A stretch of DNA of 48,120 nt from CAYSYY01 sp964576115 [NCBI: uncultured Gemmatimonadota bacterium]. Its GTDB lineage: Bacteria; Blakebacterota; Blakebacteria; Blakebacterales. Below are positions 9,469 to 19,626 of this stretch, piece after piece. Under the pieces are notes generated by a model. It did no database searches. It saw only the letters and a list, made by a program, of their open reading frames with translations, and was not told where the DNA came from. How positions within the stretch are numbered: the stretch's first letter is position 1; the number at the start of each line of letters is the position of its first letter. The stretch is from the NCBI GenBank assembly GCA_964576115.1, contig CAZNUA010000023.1, positions 4,217 to 52,336 on the forward strand. Direction: 5' to 3'. The position numbers were made by a program, and so were the translations under genes.

Positions 9469-9485
9469 CTCTATAACATATAGAG
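9469..9485. promoter_or_regulatory. Perfect palindrome CTCTATA-ACA-TATAGAG, candidate PadR operator
   Basis: The 224 bp between the divergent esterase and padR genes contain a dyad with two 7-base arms, CTCTATA and TATAGAG, around ACA. It lies about 90 bases before the padR start, inside the only AT-rich stretch of this spacer, which also has GATAAT at 9485-9490 as a possible -10. PadR proteins usually repress their own operon by binding such AT-rich dyads, so an autoregulatory site is the simplest reading. This is inference from position and symmetry only. Confidence 0.5.
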
Positions 9486-9576
9486 ATAATACAGAGAGAT
9501 AACCGCGGGAGGAATCCGGAAGAGGCAAGGAGCTCAGGAGAGGTCCGGAGCTGCCGCACGATCAGGGAGGCACATC

Positions 9577-9921
9577 GTGGCCGGGAAGAGACCCGAACTC
9601 CTGAAAGGCACCCTCGACCTTCTGGTGCTCAAGGCCCTCGATCTGGAATCGATGCACGGCTGGGGACTGACGATCCGGATCGAGCAGATGTCCGGCGGGG
9701 TTTTCCTGATCCACCAGGGAGCGCTTTTCCCCGCCCTGCAGCGCCTCAAACGCAAGGGGCTGATCCGGTCGGAGTGGCGCACGACCGAGAACAACCGCAA
9801 GGCCAATTACTACCTGCTCACCACCGCCGGTCGCCGTCACCTGGCCGAGAAGATCGCGGAGTGGGAACTCATCTCCGGTACCATGAACGAGGTCCTGAAA
9901 CTGCAGCCGCAGGAGGGATGA
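9577..9921 (+). CDS. PadR-family transcriptional regulator
   Basis: 114 aa, starting at GTG with a strong AGGGAGG site 6 nt upstream. It shows the full PadR winged-helix pattern: LLKGTLDLLVLKALDLESMHGWGL, then FLIHQGALFPALQRLKRKGLI and the wing ENNRKANYYLLTTAGRRHL. PadR proteins of this short type are typically found directly before ADOP/MacB-like permeases and repress them. Here the permease ATG begins 4 bp after the padR stop, so the two are co-transcribed. Inducer unknown. Confidence 0.93.
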   Translation: MAGKRPELLKGTLDLLVLKALDLESMHGWGLTIRIEQMSGGVFLIHQGALFPALQRLKRKGLIRSEWRTTENNRKANYYLLTTAGRRHLAEKIAEWELISGTMNEVLKLQPQEG

Positions 9922-9925
9922 GGCG

Positions 9926-12580
9926 ATGGCCTGGTTCTGGAAGCTGCGCGAAACGATGCAGGGTCTTTTCTCCCGGCGGCGCCTGGACCGCGAGATGGAC
10001 GAGGAGATGCAGTTCTATCTCGATCAGCTCACCGCGCGGTACATCGAGCGCGGCCTCGATCCCGACGAGGCCAGGCTCGCTGCCCGGCGCGAGTTCGGCA
10101 CCGCCGACCACTGGCAGGAAAGCGTGCGGCGGGAACGGGGCGGGCACCGCCTGATGGGTTTCCTGCGCGATCTGCGTCACTCCGGCCGCTCCCTGCGGCG
10201 CGACCCCGGCTTCTCGCTGGTGGTCATCATCACTCTCGCCCTCGGGATCGGCCTGAACACGGCCGTCTTCGGGGTTCTCAAGGCAGTCTATCTCGATCCC
10301 CTGCCCCTGCCCGAACCCGACCGGGTCGTCTTCCTCAACGAGACCTCACCCGAACAGGGGGCCGGCCCTGTCGCCTATGCCAACTACCTCGACTGGCGGC
10401 AGCGCTGTACGACCTGCGCTGCCATGGGCGCGATACACGATTCCCACCTGAACATCACTGACGGGGATGAGCCGGTACGGGTGCGCATAGCCCGCCTGAC
10501 CGAAACCATGACCGCCGTACTCGGAATCGTGCCGGCCCGGGGCCGCATGTTCGGCCCCGGAGATGAAGAGAGCGGCGGAATGGTTCTGCTCAGCTACCGG
10601 CTCTGGAGAGGACGGTATGGGGCCGATCCCGATCTGGTCGGCGGCAGCATCGAGGTGGATGGCGAGCCGCACACCGTCGTCGGCATCATGCCGGCTGGTT
10701 TCATTCTTCCTTCGACCCGGGCTGAAACCCAGCCTTTCGATCTCTTCCTGCCGATGCCGGCCTCCTCCCGCATGGATCCGCGACGGGTACACTCCTATCA
10801 GGTCATGGCCCGGCTGGCGGAGGGAGAAACCCTCGCCTCGGCGAGGGCTGAGATGTCAGCCATCGCCGGGCAGCTGGCTGCAGAGCACCCCGAGAGCAAT
10901 GAGGGCCGGGGCATCGCCATCGAGGGCGTGCACCAGGCTCTCTACGGCGAAGCCGGCCGCCAGATCCTGCTCGTGCTCGGTGCCGCCGTTCTCGTGCTGG
11001 TGATCGCCTGCGCCAATATCGCCGCCCTGCAGCTGGCCCGGACCCTGCGACAGAACCGGGAATACGCCGTGCGGTCCACTCTGGGAGCCGACCGGGGCCG
11101 CCTCGTTGGCCAGCTCCTGGGAGAGAGCGCCCTGCTGGCGGTGTCAGGCGGCGCCATTGCCTGGCTGACGGCGTTATGGAGCACCGCCGTGCTGCGCAGC
11201 CTGATCCCGCCCGAAATACCACGCAGCTCAGATGTCAGACTCGACGCTTCCCTCTTTCTCTTCTCGCTGGCCGTGGCTCTTCTCTCGGGCCTGCTCTTCG
11301 GCCTGGGTCCGGCCCTGTCGGCGGCGCGGACCGACCCGGCTCAGGTTCTGCGCCATGGTCGGACCGGGACGGCCGGCGGAGCGAGCCGGCTGTGGTCGCG
11401 GCGTGCTCTGGTGGCGGGTCAGTTCGCCCTGAGCCTGTTGCTGGTCAACAGCGCTCTCCTCCTGATTCAAAGTCACGCCGCCCTGCGTCGGACCGACCCG
11501 GGCTTCGGGAACCGGTCAGTCGTGACGATGGCCGTGAATCTCAGAGGCCAGAACTACCTCGATCTCGATTCCCGGGCATATTTCTACCGCGACCTGCTCC
11601 CCCGGCTCGCCGACCTGCCCGGCGTCCAATCCGCCGGAGCGGCTCTGGCGCTGCCGCTTGAGTTCGAAAGTCAGCTCACACCGGTGTACCGCGAACGGAC
11701 CGATGCGGCCGGTTCCGCTCCGGAGGAATGTCTGGCCAATCTGAACCTGGTCACCGGCGACTACCACGACGCCATAGGGATCCCGATCCTCAGGGGACGT
11801 GCCCTGACCACAGAGGACATGCTCGCTTCCCGGCTCACGAACGTAACCGGTGTACTGGTCAACCAGACCCTGGCCGACCAGTTCTGGCCAGGCGATGATC
11901 CGCTCGGCAAACGAATCAGCATCTATGCCGGTGGTGAACGATGGATGGAGGTCGTCGGCGTCATCGCCGACACCCGTCAGCGGGACCTCGCCGCCGCCAG
12001 CGAACCCGAGTTCGTCGCGCCCTACTCCCTGCTCTTTCTCCGGCGGATGTTCCTCACCGTTCAGACCGACCGGCCGGTCGAAGCCATTCTGCCGGCCATT
12101 CGGGCTGAGATCGCCCGAATCGATCCGACCCTGCCGGTTTCAGATGTGCGGACCATGGAGCAGATTCTGACCTCACAGTTCACCGGCCGGGGATTCTATA
12201 CCCTGCTCGTCGGTCTCTTCGCCGCCCTGGCCCTGATCATGGCCGCGATCGGCATCTACGGAATCATCGCCTACTCTGTTGCTCAGCAGACCCACGAGAT
12301 CGGTATCCGCCTCGCCCTGGGAGCCCGGAAGAACACCGTCCTGATGGATGTCATGCGTCAAATGGGACGGATTGCGGCCTGGGGGCTGACGATCGGCCTG
12401 GTCGGAATCATCGTCGTGACCCGGATCCTGAGCGGTTTCCTGTACGAGATCCGTGGCCTCGACCTGCCGACACTCTTCGGGGCCATCCTCTTCCTGGCCC
12501 TGGTGGGAGCGGCTGCAGCCTGGCTGCCCGCCCGCCGTGCCACCCGGATCTCTCCCCTGGTGGCGCTCAGACAGGAGTGA
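9926..12580 (+). CDS. ADOP-type ABC transporter permease (MacB/FtsX-like)
   Basis: 884 aa. The N-terminus has the ADOP prefix domain (LDREMDEEMQFYLDQLTARYIERGLDPDEAR..AARREFG), then a first transmembrane helix (about residues 93-113, FSLVVIITLALGIGLNTAVF), a periplasmic MacB-like domain (about 115-340), three transmembrane segments, a second periplasmic domain (about 510-740), and a second set of three helices ending with LPARRATRISPLVALRQE. This duplicated FtsX layout is that of acidobacterial duplicated orphan permeases, which lack an adjacent ATPase; none is encoded here. Such proteins are thought to export peptides or drugs or to act as mechanical transmitters, but substrates are mostly unknown. 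Controlled by the upstream PadR, by inference. Confidence 0.93.
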   Translation: MAWFWKLRETMQGLFSRRRLDREMDEEMQFYLDQLTARYIERGLDPDEARLAARREFGTADHWQESVRRERGGHRLMGFLRDLRHSGRSLRRDPGFSLVVIITLALGIGLNTAVFGVLKAVYLDPLPLPEPDRVVFLNETSPEQGAGPVAYANYLDWRQRCTTCAAMGAIHDSHLNITDGDEPVRVRIARLTETMTAVLGIVPARGRMFGPGDEESGGMVLLSYRLWRGRYGADPDLVGGSIEVDGEPHTVVGIMPAGFILPSTRAETQPFDLFLPMPASSRMDPRRVHSYQVMARLAEGETLASARAEMSAIAGQLAAEHPESNEGRGIAIEGVHQALYGEAGRQILLVLGAAVLVLVIACANIAALQLARTLRQNREYAVRSTLGADRGRLVGQLLGESALLAVSGGAIAWLTALWSTAVLRSLIPPEIPRSSDVRLDASLFLFSLAVALLSGLLFGLGPALSAARTDPAQVLRHGRTGTAGGASRLWSRRALVAGQFALSLLLVNSALLLIQSHAALRRTDPGFGNRSVVTMAVNLRGQNYLDLDSRAYFYRDLLPRLADLPGVQSAGAALALPLEFESQLTPVYRERTDAAGSAPEECLANLNLVTGDYHDAIGIPILRGRALTTEDMLASRLTNVTGVLVNQTLADQFWPGDDPLGKRISIYAGGERWMEVVGVIADTRQRDLAAASEPEFVAPYSLLFLRRMFLTVQTDRPVEAILPAIRAEIARIDPTLPVSDVRTMEQILTSQFTGRGFYTLLVGLFAALALIMAAIGIYGIIAYSVAQQTHEIGIRLALGARKNTVLMDVMRQMGRIAAWGLTIGLVGIIVVTRILSGFLYEIRGLDLPTLFGAILFLALVGAAAAWLPARRATRISPLVALRQE

Positions 12581-12714
12581 ACGCACCGGCCATCGCCGAC
12601 ATCATGGCGCAGAAAACCATCCGGGCCGACTGTCACCTGTGCGGAGAGTGCCTGGAGGTCTGCCCCGAGAACAGCCTCAGCTTCGGGCTCAGGCGACCGC
12701 GCCGGGATGCCTGA
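12577..12714 (+). pseudogene. Mini 4Fe-4S protein or remnant of a ferredoxin domain
   Basis: A 45-codon frame opening at a GTG that overlaps the permease stop (GTGA); an internal ATG at 12604 would give 36 aa. It encodes RADCHLCGECLEVCPENSLSFGLRRPRR, with one complete CxxCxxCxxxCP motif for one [4Fe-4S] cluster. The ending resembles the C-terminus of membrane-anchored NapH-like ferredoxins, but the rest of such a protein is absent and the sequence upstream is permease. It could be a remnant left by recombination or a real mini-ferredoxin coupled to the permease; the fit of the motif to one frame with no stop argues against chance. Confidence 0.5.
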
Positions 12715-12749
12715 GCCCGCCGCTACGACTGACATACGGCGCCATCGGC

Positions 12750-12774
12750 CGGGTGCCTGGGCAGGCGGCACCCG
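12750..12774. terminator. GC-rich hairpin between convergent genes
   Basis: CGGGTGCC pairs perfectly with GGCACCCG across a 9-nt loop, in the 81 bp between the ferredoxin fragment (plus) and the response regulator (minus). Its place between convergent genes suits a bidirectional terminator. There is no U-run on either side, so it is not a textbook intrinsic terminator. Confidence 0.4.
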
Positions 12775-12795
12775 ACGGCGTATTCCAGCCCGCTC

Positions 12796-13206
12796 CTACA
12801 GAGGGGACTGTGGCGTGTCCCGCTGCTCGGATAGGGTTTCCCGGATCATGCGCACCAGGGTCTGCGGCTGCACTCCCTTGTCGAGGAAGATGTCGATCGG
12901 CAGGTAGTGCTCGTCGGGTGCGAAGTGATAGGGGATGTTCTTGGTGGCACGCACACCGGAAAGGATGATGATCGGCAGCGCTGTCAGTTTCAGTTCCTCC
13001 CGGATTGTCCGGGCGACCTCGAAACCCTCGTAGTCGGTCTCCATCATGACATCCAGCACGATCAGATCGGGCTCGGAGTCGCGGACTTTCTGCAGACCCT
13101 CGGCGGCCGTGCCAGCGCTTTCGACCTCGAAACCCTCGTCCTCGAGCAGAATGCGGGCGCCGTCCACGAAATCGGGATCGTCGTCGATCAACAGGATTGT
13201 ACTCAT
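12796..13206 (-). CDS. Stand-alone response-regulator receiver protein
   Basis: 136 aa, a single REC domain with no output domain. The acidic pocket is D8-D10, the phosphoacceptor is Asp52 in DLIVLDVMM, Ser83 is the conserved Ser/Thr, and Lys110 (DIFLDKG) is the conserved lysine, so it should be phosphorylatable. The loop between beta-4 and beta-5 is longer than usual (RATKNIPYHFAPDEHYLPID), as in receiver proteins I have seen beside anaerobic redox genes. It follows the FAD disulfide reductase gene by 22 bp and is likely co-transcribed with it. No histidine kinase gene is in the window, so its partner is elsewhere. Confidence 0.9.
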   Translation of the reverse strand: MSTILLIDDDPDFVDGARILLEDEGFEVESAGTAAEGLQKVRDSEPDLIVLDVMMETDYEGFEVARTIREELKLTALPIIILSGVRATKNIPYHFAPDEHYLPIDIFLDKGVQPQTLVRMIRETLSEQRDTPQSPL

Positions 13207-13228
13207 CAGAGGCTCCTTGTCCCTCGGA

Positions 13229-14575
13229 CTATGAACGACTCCGCATCTGGCCGATGGCGATCTCGGCCGCGTTGACCAGCGGGTAGGCGACCGGCGAGGC
13301 CGTCAGGGCCGGATGAGTCCCGGTCTGGAACATGGCCACCTCTTCGGCCGTCATCCGCTGCTGGACGCAGGCGGCCACACTGTTGATCAGACCGCCGACG
13401 TTGTCGCCTCCCCGGATCTGTCCGCCGAGCAGAACGCCGGTTTTGGCTTCGAAGACGAGCTTCATTTTGGTCGAGGAAGCACCGGGCATGATCCCCGGGT
13501 GACGGTTCGGTCCCTCCACGCTCCCGACGGCCACTTCGTAGCCGTTGTCCAGGGCCATCTTTTCGGTCAGACCGGCGGTGCCCAGAGCGAAGCCGCCAAC
13601 GGCGGTGGACCAGACGCCGACCGTGCCCGGATTGTCCCGCGTCACCCCGAACAGGTTCGCGCCCGCTACCCGTGCTTCGGTCGACGCGATCGAGGCCAGC
13701 TTGAGAGGCGAGATCCGACCCCCGAAGAAGGACAGTTTCTCGGCACAGTCCCCGCAGGCGAAGATGTTGTCATCGGAGGTACGCATGGTGCTGTCGACCG
13801 CGATGCTGCCGGTCAAGCCCAGCCGGAGACCCGCCTTCTGGGCCAGTTCGACATTGGCGACAGCCCCGATGCCGAGCACGACCATGTCGGCCGGGAGCGT
13901 CGAGCCGTCCGAAATCCGGACCCCCTCGACCCGGCCCGAGCCGACGATTTCCTCCACCCGGGTGTCGATGCGTACGTCGATCCCCCGCTCGCGCAGCACT
14001 TCTTCGGCCTCGACACAGAACTCTTCATCATAAGCCAGACTCAGGCAGTGGGGCAGGATCTCGACGATGGTAACCGTTTTGCCCCCGGTCTTGAGGATCT
14101 CGTCGGCGAATTCGATGCCGATGAACCCTCCCCCGATGATGACGACTTCCGACACCTCGGTGAGCCGCTGTTGGAAGTCGCGCATGTAGTCGACATCCTT
14201 CTGAACGGCGTACACCCCCTCCAGATCGAAACCCGGTATCGGCGGTACGGCCGGCAGGCTGCCCGTAGCCAGGATGAGCTTGTCGTAGGCAATCTCCTCA
14301 CCACCCGCAGTGACGGTCTTGCCTTCACAGTCAATCCCGGTCACTTCGGCGACGATGAGATCGATGTTGTTTTTCTCCAACGGTGTGTCCGGCATCAGAT
14401 TCTTCTCCGGACTGCCCACGGTACCGATGATGTAGGGTATGCCGCAGGGTATCAGGACCTGCTCTTCCTTGCGGATGAGGAGAATACTCTTGTCCGGGTA
14501 ATGTCTGCGGGTCGTGACTGCCGCCGTCAGGCCGGCGGCACTGCCCCCGATAATCACAACGTCTGCCGCTTTCAT
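13229..14575 (-). CDS. FAD-dependent pyridine nucleotide-disulfide oxidoreductase, single-Cys type
   Basis: 448 aa with start at ATG 14575 (AGGAG, 7 nt spacing); a longer frame upstream lacks this. The FAD-binding motif is DVVIIGGSAAGL, and NAD(P)H binding is EVVIIGGGFIGIEFADEI at about residue 150. A single cysteine, Cys44 in LIPCGIPYI, lies where CoA-disulfide reductases and NADH oxidases hold their redox Cys, in place of the CxxxxC pair of glutathione reductases. The second FAD motif is NIFACGDCAEK. A role in reducing CoA-disulfide, persulfide or oxygen is inferred, and no rhodanese domain is fused to narrow this. The C-terminal dimerisation domain (TKMKLVFEAKTGVLLGGQIRG) is complete. Confidence 0.88.
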   Translation of the reverse strand: MKAADVVIIGGSAAGLTAAVTTRRHYPDKSILLIRKEEQVLIPCGIPYIIGTVGSPEKNLMPDTPLEKNNIDLIVAEVTGIDCEGKTVTAGGEEIAYDKLILATGSLPAVPPIPGFDLEGVYAVQKDVDYMRDFQQRLTEVSEVVIIGGGFIGIEFADEILKTGGKTVTIVEILPHCLSLAYDEEFCVEAEEVLRERGIDVRIDTRVEEIVGSGRVEGVRISDGSTLPADMVVLGIGAVANVELAQKAGLRLGLTGSIAVDSTMRTSDDNIFACGDCAEKLSFFGGRISPLKLASIASTEARVAGANLFGVTRDNPGTVGVWSTAVGGFALGTAGLTEKMALDNGYEVAVGSVEGPNRHPGIMPGASSTKMKLVFEAKTGVLLGGQIRGGDNVGGLINSVAACVQQRMTAEEVAMFQTGTHPALTASPVAYPLVNAAEIAIGQMRSRS

Positions 14576-14825
14576 GTTCCACTCCTGTTCCTGCCCGCGG
14601 CTCTCCTCCTCGCCTGACACCGAGCCCGGGACCTGCGTACGTTTTGTCAATTTTCGGATAGTGACACTTCACGGTGGGCACGTATCCCCGGCCGGCCCGG
14701 CAGCCGAGGTCGGGGGAGGCAGACACTGCTGACATCACGATAGGCATGGCGGGCGGGAATACAACCCCGTTCTCAAAATAAAACCGCCCCCACGATTCCT
14801 GCTGTCACCCGAACTCTCAAACCGA

Positions 14826-14847
14826 TCCGGGCCGCGATCGGCCCGGA
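14826..14847 (-). terminator. Hairpin just after the DUF6599-like gene
   Basis: TCCGGGCCG pairs with CGGCCCGGA across a CGAT loop, 4 bases past the stop of the lipoprotein gene on the minus strand. The following bases contain only TTT before GAG, so termination would be weak or Rho-assisted. The position and the 9-bp GC stem are the support. Confidence 0.5.
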
Positions 14848-14851
14848 GCCC

Positions 14852-15778
14852 TCAGAGCGGCAGATCGGCCGCGATCGCCTCCAACAGAGTGTCGGCATCG
14901 CTCCGGTCGGCCAGACCCAGAGTACCGATCACGAAGCGGCCCACCGCCCGGGCCGATACCGGTCCGTAGTAGGTTGTGTCGGTATCGATCCGATCGACCG
15001 CAACCTCGGCGTCGGCCGCGAGCTGTCCCTGCCTCTCGAGGCTTTCGCGGAAGGTGGCCAGGGCTGTTTCAGCCGCCTCGGTCGAAACCTGCTCGACCAC
15101 GAACGCCCGGCCCTCCCCCCCCGGCATCGCGTACCGGGCTTCGAGGGCGCCCTCGAAAACCTCCTGCCCCAGAAAGCCGGTGGCGACATAGCGCAGGGAG
15201 CGGGGCACCCGGCCCTCGGCCGGCAGCCAGGCGAACTGCTCGGGCAGTGCTGTGGGGAGGATCGCATCGGCCACGGCGCGCGCCCCGGCGTGCATGGCTT
15301 CTGTGAGAACGCTCTCGGCGTCCCCGGCATTGACCTGGACGTAGAAGCGCCCCTTCCAGAAACGGAGGTTCAGCTCCGAGACGATCGCCTCGGCACCGAT
15401 GGCGTCGAACTCGAGTTCGGGGCGCCGGAAGCTGGAGTAGATCCCGAAGGCATTCAGAGGAGTGCCCATGTCGTAGACATCGAAGGTCACCGAAGCCAGG
15501 ATGTCATCGCCCAGAATCTGGACCCCGGTGGCCATCTCTATGAAGTCATAGGCGATATAGATCTCGGCTTCGCCGTTGATGTACTCGAACAGGGTTTCCG
15601 GGGTGTAGATCTCGGGCTCCAGATCCCAGCTCCAGCCTGCTCCCGCATCGGGGACCGGCATCAGGGCCAGGGGGTGCTGTTCGACCCGGGTATGCGAGCA
15701 GGCGCCGAGAATCAGCAGAGCAGCCGACAGCCAGACGACGGCCGCAGGGCAGCGGGCCGCAGGTGAACGCAACGACAT
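14852..15778 (-). CDS. DUF6599-like lipoprotein
   Basis: 308 aa, preceded by a GGGAGGG ribosome site. The signal peptide ends in a lipobox (LILGAC), so it is anchored in a membrane outside the cytoplasm. The motif ETLFEYINGEAEIYIAYDF and the pattern YDMGTPLNAFGIYSSFRRPE recall the uncharacterised DUF6599 family as I remember it. The C-terminal half looks like a second similar alpha/beta module (VAVDRIDTDTTYYGPVSARAVGRFVIGTLG). No catalytic residues are evident. It lies 21 bp after the DUF169 gene on the same strand and may be the last gene of the M14-DUF169 transcript. Function unknown. Confidence 0.72.
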   Translation of the reverse strand: MSLRSPAARCPAAVVWLSAALLILGACSHTRVEQHPLALMPVPDAGAGWSWDLEPEIYTPETLFEYINGEAEIYIAYDFIEMATGVQILGDDILASVTFDVYDMGTPLNAFGIYSSFRRPELEFDAIGAEAIVSELNLRFWKGRFYVQVNAGDAESVLTEAMHAGARAVADAILPTALPEQFAWLPAEGRVPRSLRYVATGFLGQEVFEGALEARYAMPGGEGRAFVVEQVSTEAAETALATFRESLERQGQLAADAEVAVDRIDTDTTYYGPVSARAVGRFVIGTLGLADRSDADTLLEAIAADLPL

Positions 15779-15799
15779 GGGATCCCTCCCGGAATCAGG

Positions 15800-16599
15800 T
15801 CACGGCTGCGAACCGTCGGCACGCGTAATCCCGATTTCGCGGGCGATCCGGGCGTACGGTTCGGCCAGTTCGTACTCGGGCAGACGGATCTTGTCGAAGG
15901 GCAGGCGGCGTTCGTGCCGGTCGAGATGTTCGAGACCTTCCAGCAGGTCGGCGGCCCGTGTTGCGGGCAGGCTGAAGATCATCTCGTCGTCCCCGGCTGC
16001 TGCCACCCCACGGTCTCCCATGCAGGGTGCGCTCACCCACCACGAGCCCTCCTCGAGCGGGGGCACAACGGCGTACACGCAGGCGGCGTGCCCGCCGATC
16101 CGGTTCGGCACATCGCGGCCGTCGACATACGCGGCGGCCAGGAGCAGGTGCGTGAGCCGGGCTCCGTCGGCATAGATCACGATCACATCGGGTTCGAAGG
16201 GCGCCGTTTCGAGCGGGGCCGAAACGATCCCCACATAGCTGCCGGCGTCGAATCGGGGGAATTCGCGGCTCGCCCACTGCTGGCCCGCCTCGAGGGTGGC
16301 CACATCTTTCGGCCAGCGGTTGTGGCCCCCCAGAAAGTAGGCCGGCGCCTCGACCATACCGTACCCGATCGCCGGTTCGGGGCACCACATGTCCTCGAGC
16401 AGCTGGGCCACGACCTTGCCCTGCCGGCGCGAGGCGGCGAAGCAGACACAGGTGTTCAGGGTCGTCCCCAGATCCCGGCGGGGCCTTTCGGCCCCGTCGG
16501 GTATCTCGTCCTCATTCCGCAGCAGGCGGATCGCCAGCGGGTGGGTGGACAGACGCAGCTGATCGGCAAGCCGGCGGGCCAGTTCGACATACACGCCCA

Positions 16600-16600
<1 letters not shown>
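15800..16600 (-). CDS. DUF169-family protein
   Basis: 266 aa from the ATG at 16600, which overlaps the stop of the M14 peptidase (TGATG), so it is translationally coupled. It shows the DUF169 pattern: an N-terminal LSTHPLAIRLLRNEDEIP, a cysteine region TCVCFAASRRQGK, FEPDVIVIYADGARLTHLLLAAAY, and a C-terminal GDDEMIFSLPATRAADLLEGLEHL. DUF169 proteins are cytoplasmic and often found with anaerobic or Fe-S metabolism; their function is unknown. The several cysteines (C in TCVCF, MWCPE, ACVY, PCMG) could bind a metal or cofactor; that is inference. Coupling to an exported peptidase is odd and may only reflect operon packing. Confidence 0.78.
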
Positions 16601-19515
<2,915 letters not shown>

Positions 19516-19626
19516 GGGATCATCTCCTTCAGGTACAGGCCGATAGCTGACGGGAACAGATTAGTCTATCTACGGGCAGGAGGAAAGTGAGTGAGACAGA
19601 TATCCAGCGCTAAACCGGCGGCGTTA

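Noticed and set aside
12604-12714. A full stand-alone ferredoxin gene
   Set aside because: Only one cluster motif and 36 to 45 codons; kept as a fragment or mini-protein instead.
14645-14650. TTGACA on the minus strand as a promoter for the FAD reductase
   Set aside because: No acceptable -10 box is found 15 to 19 bases downstream.
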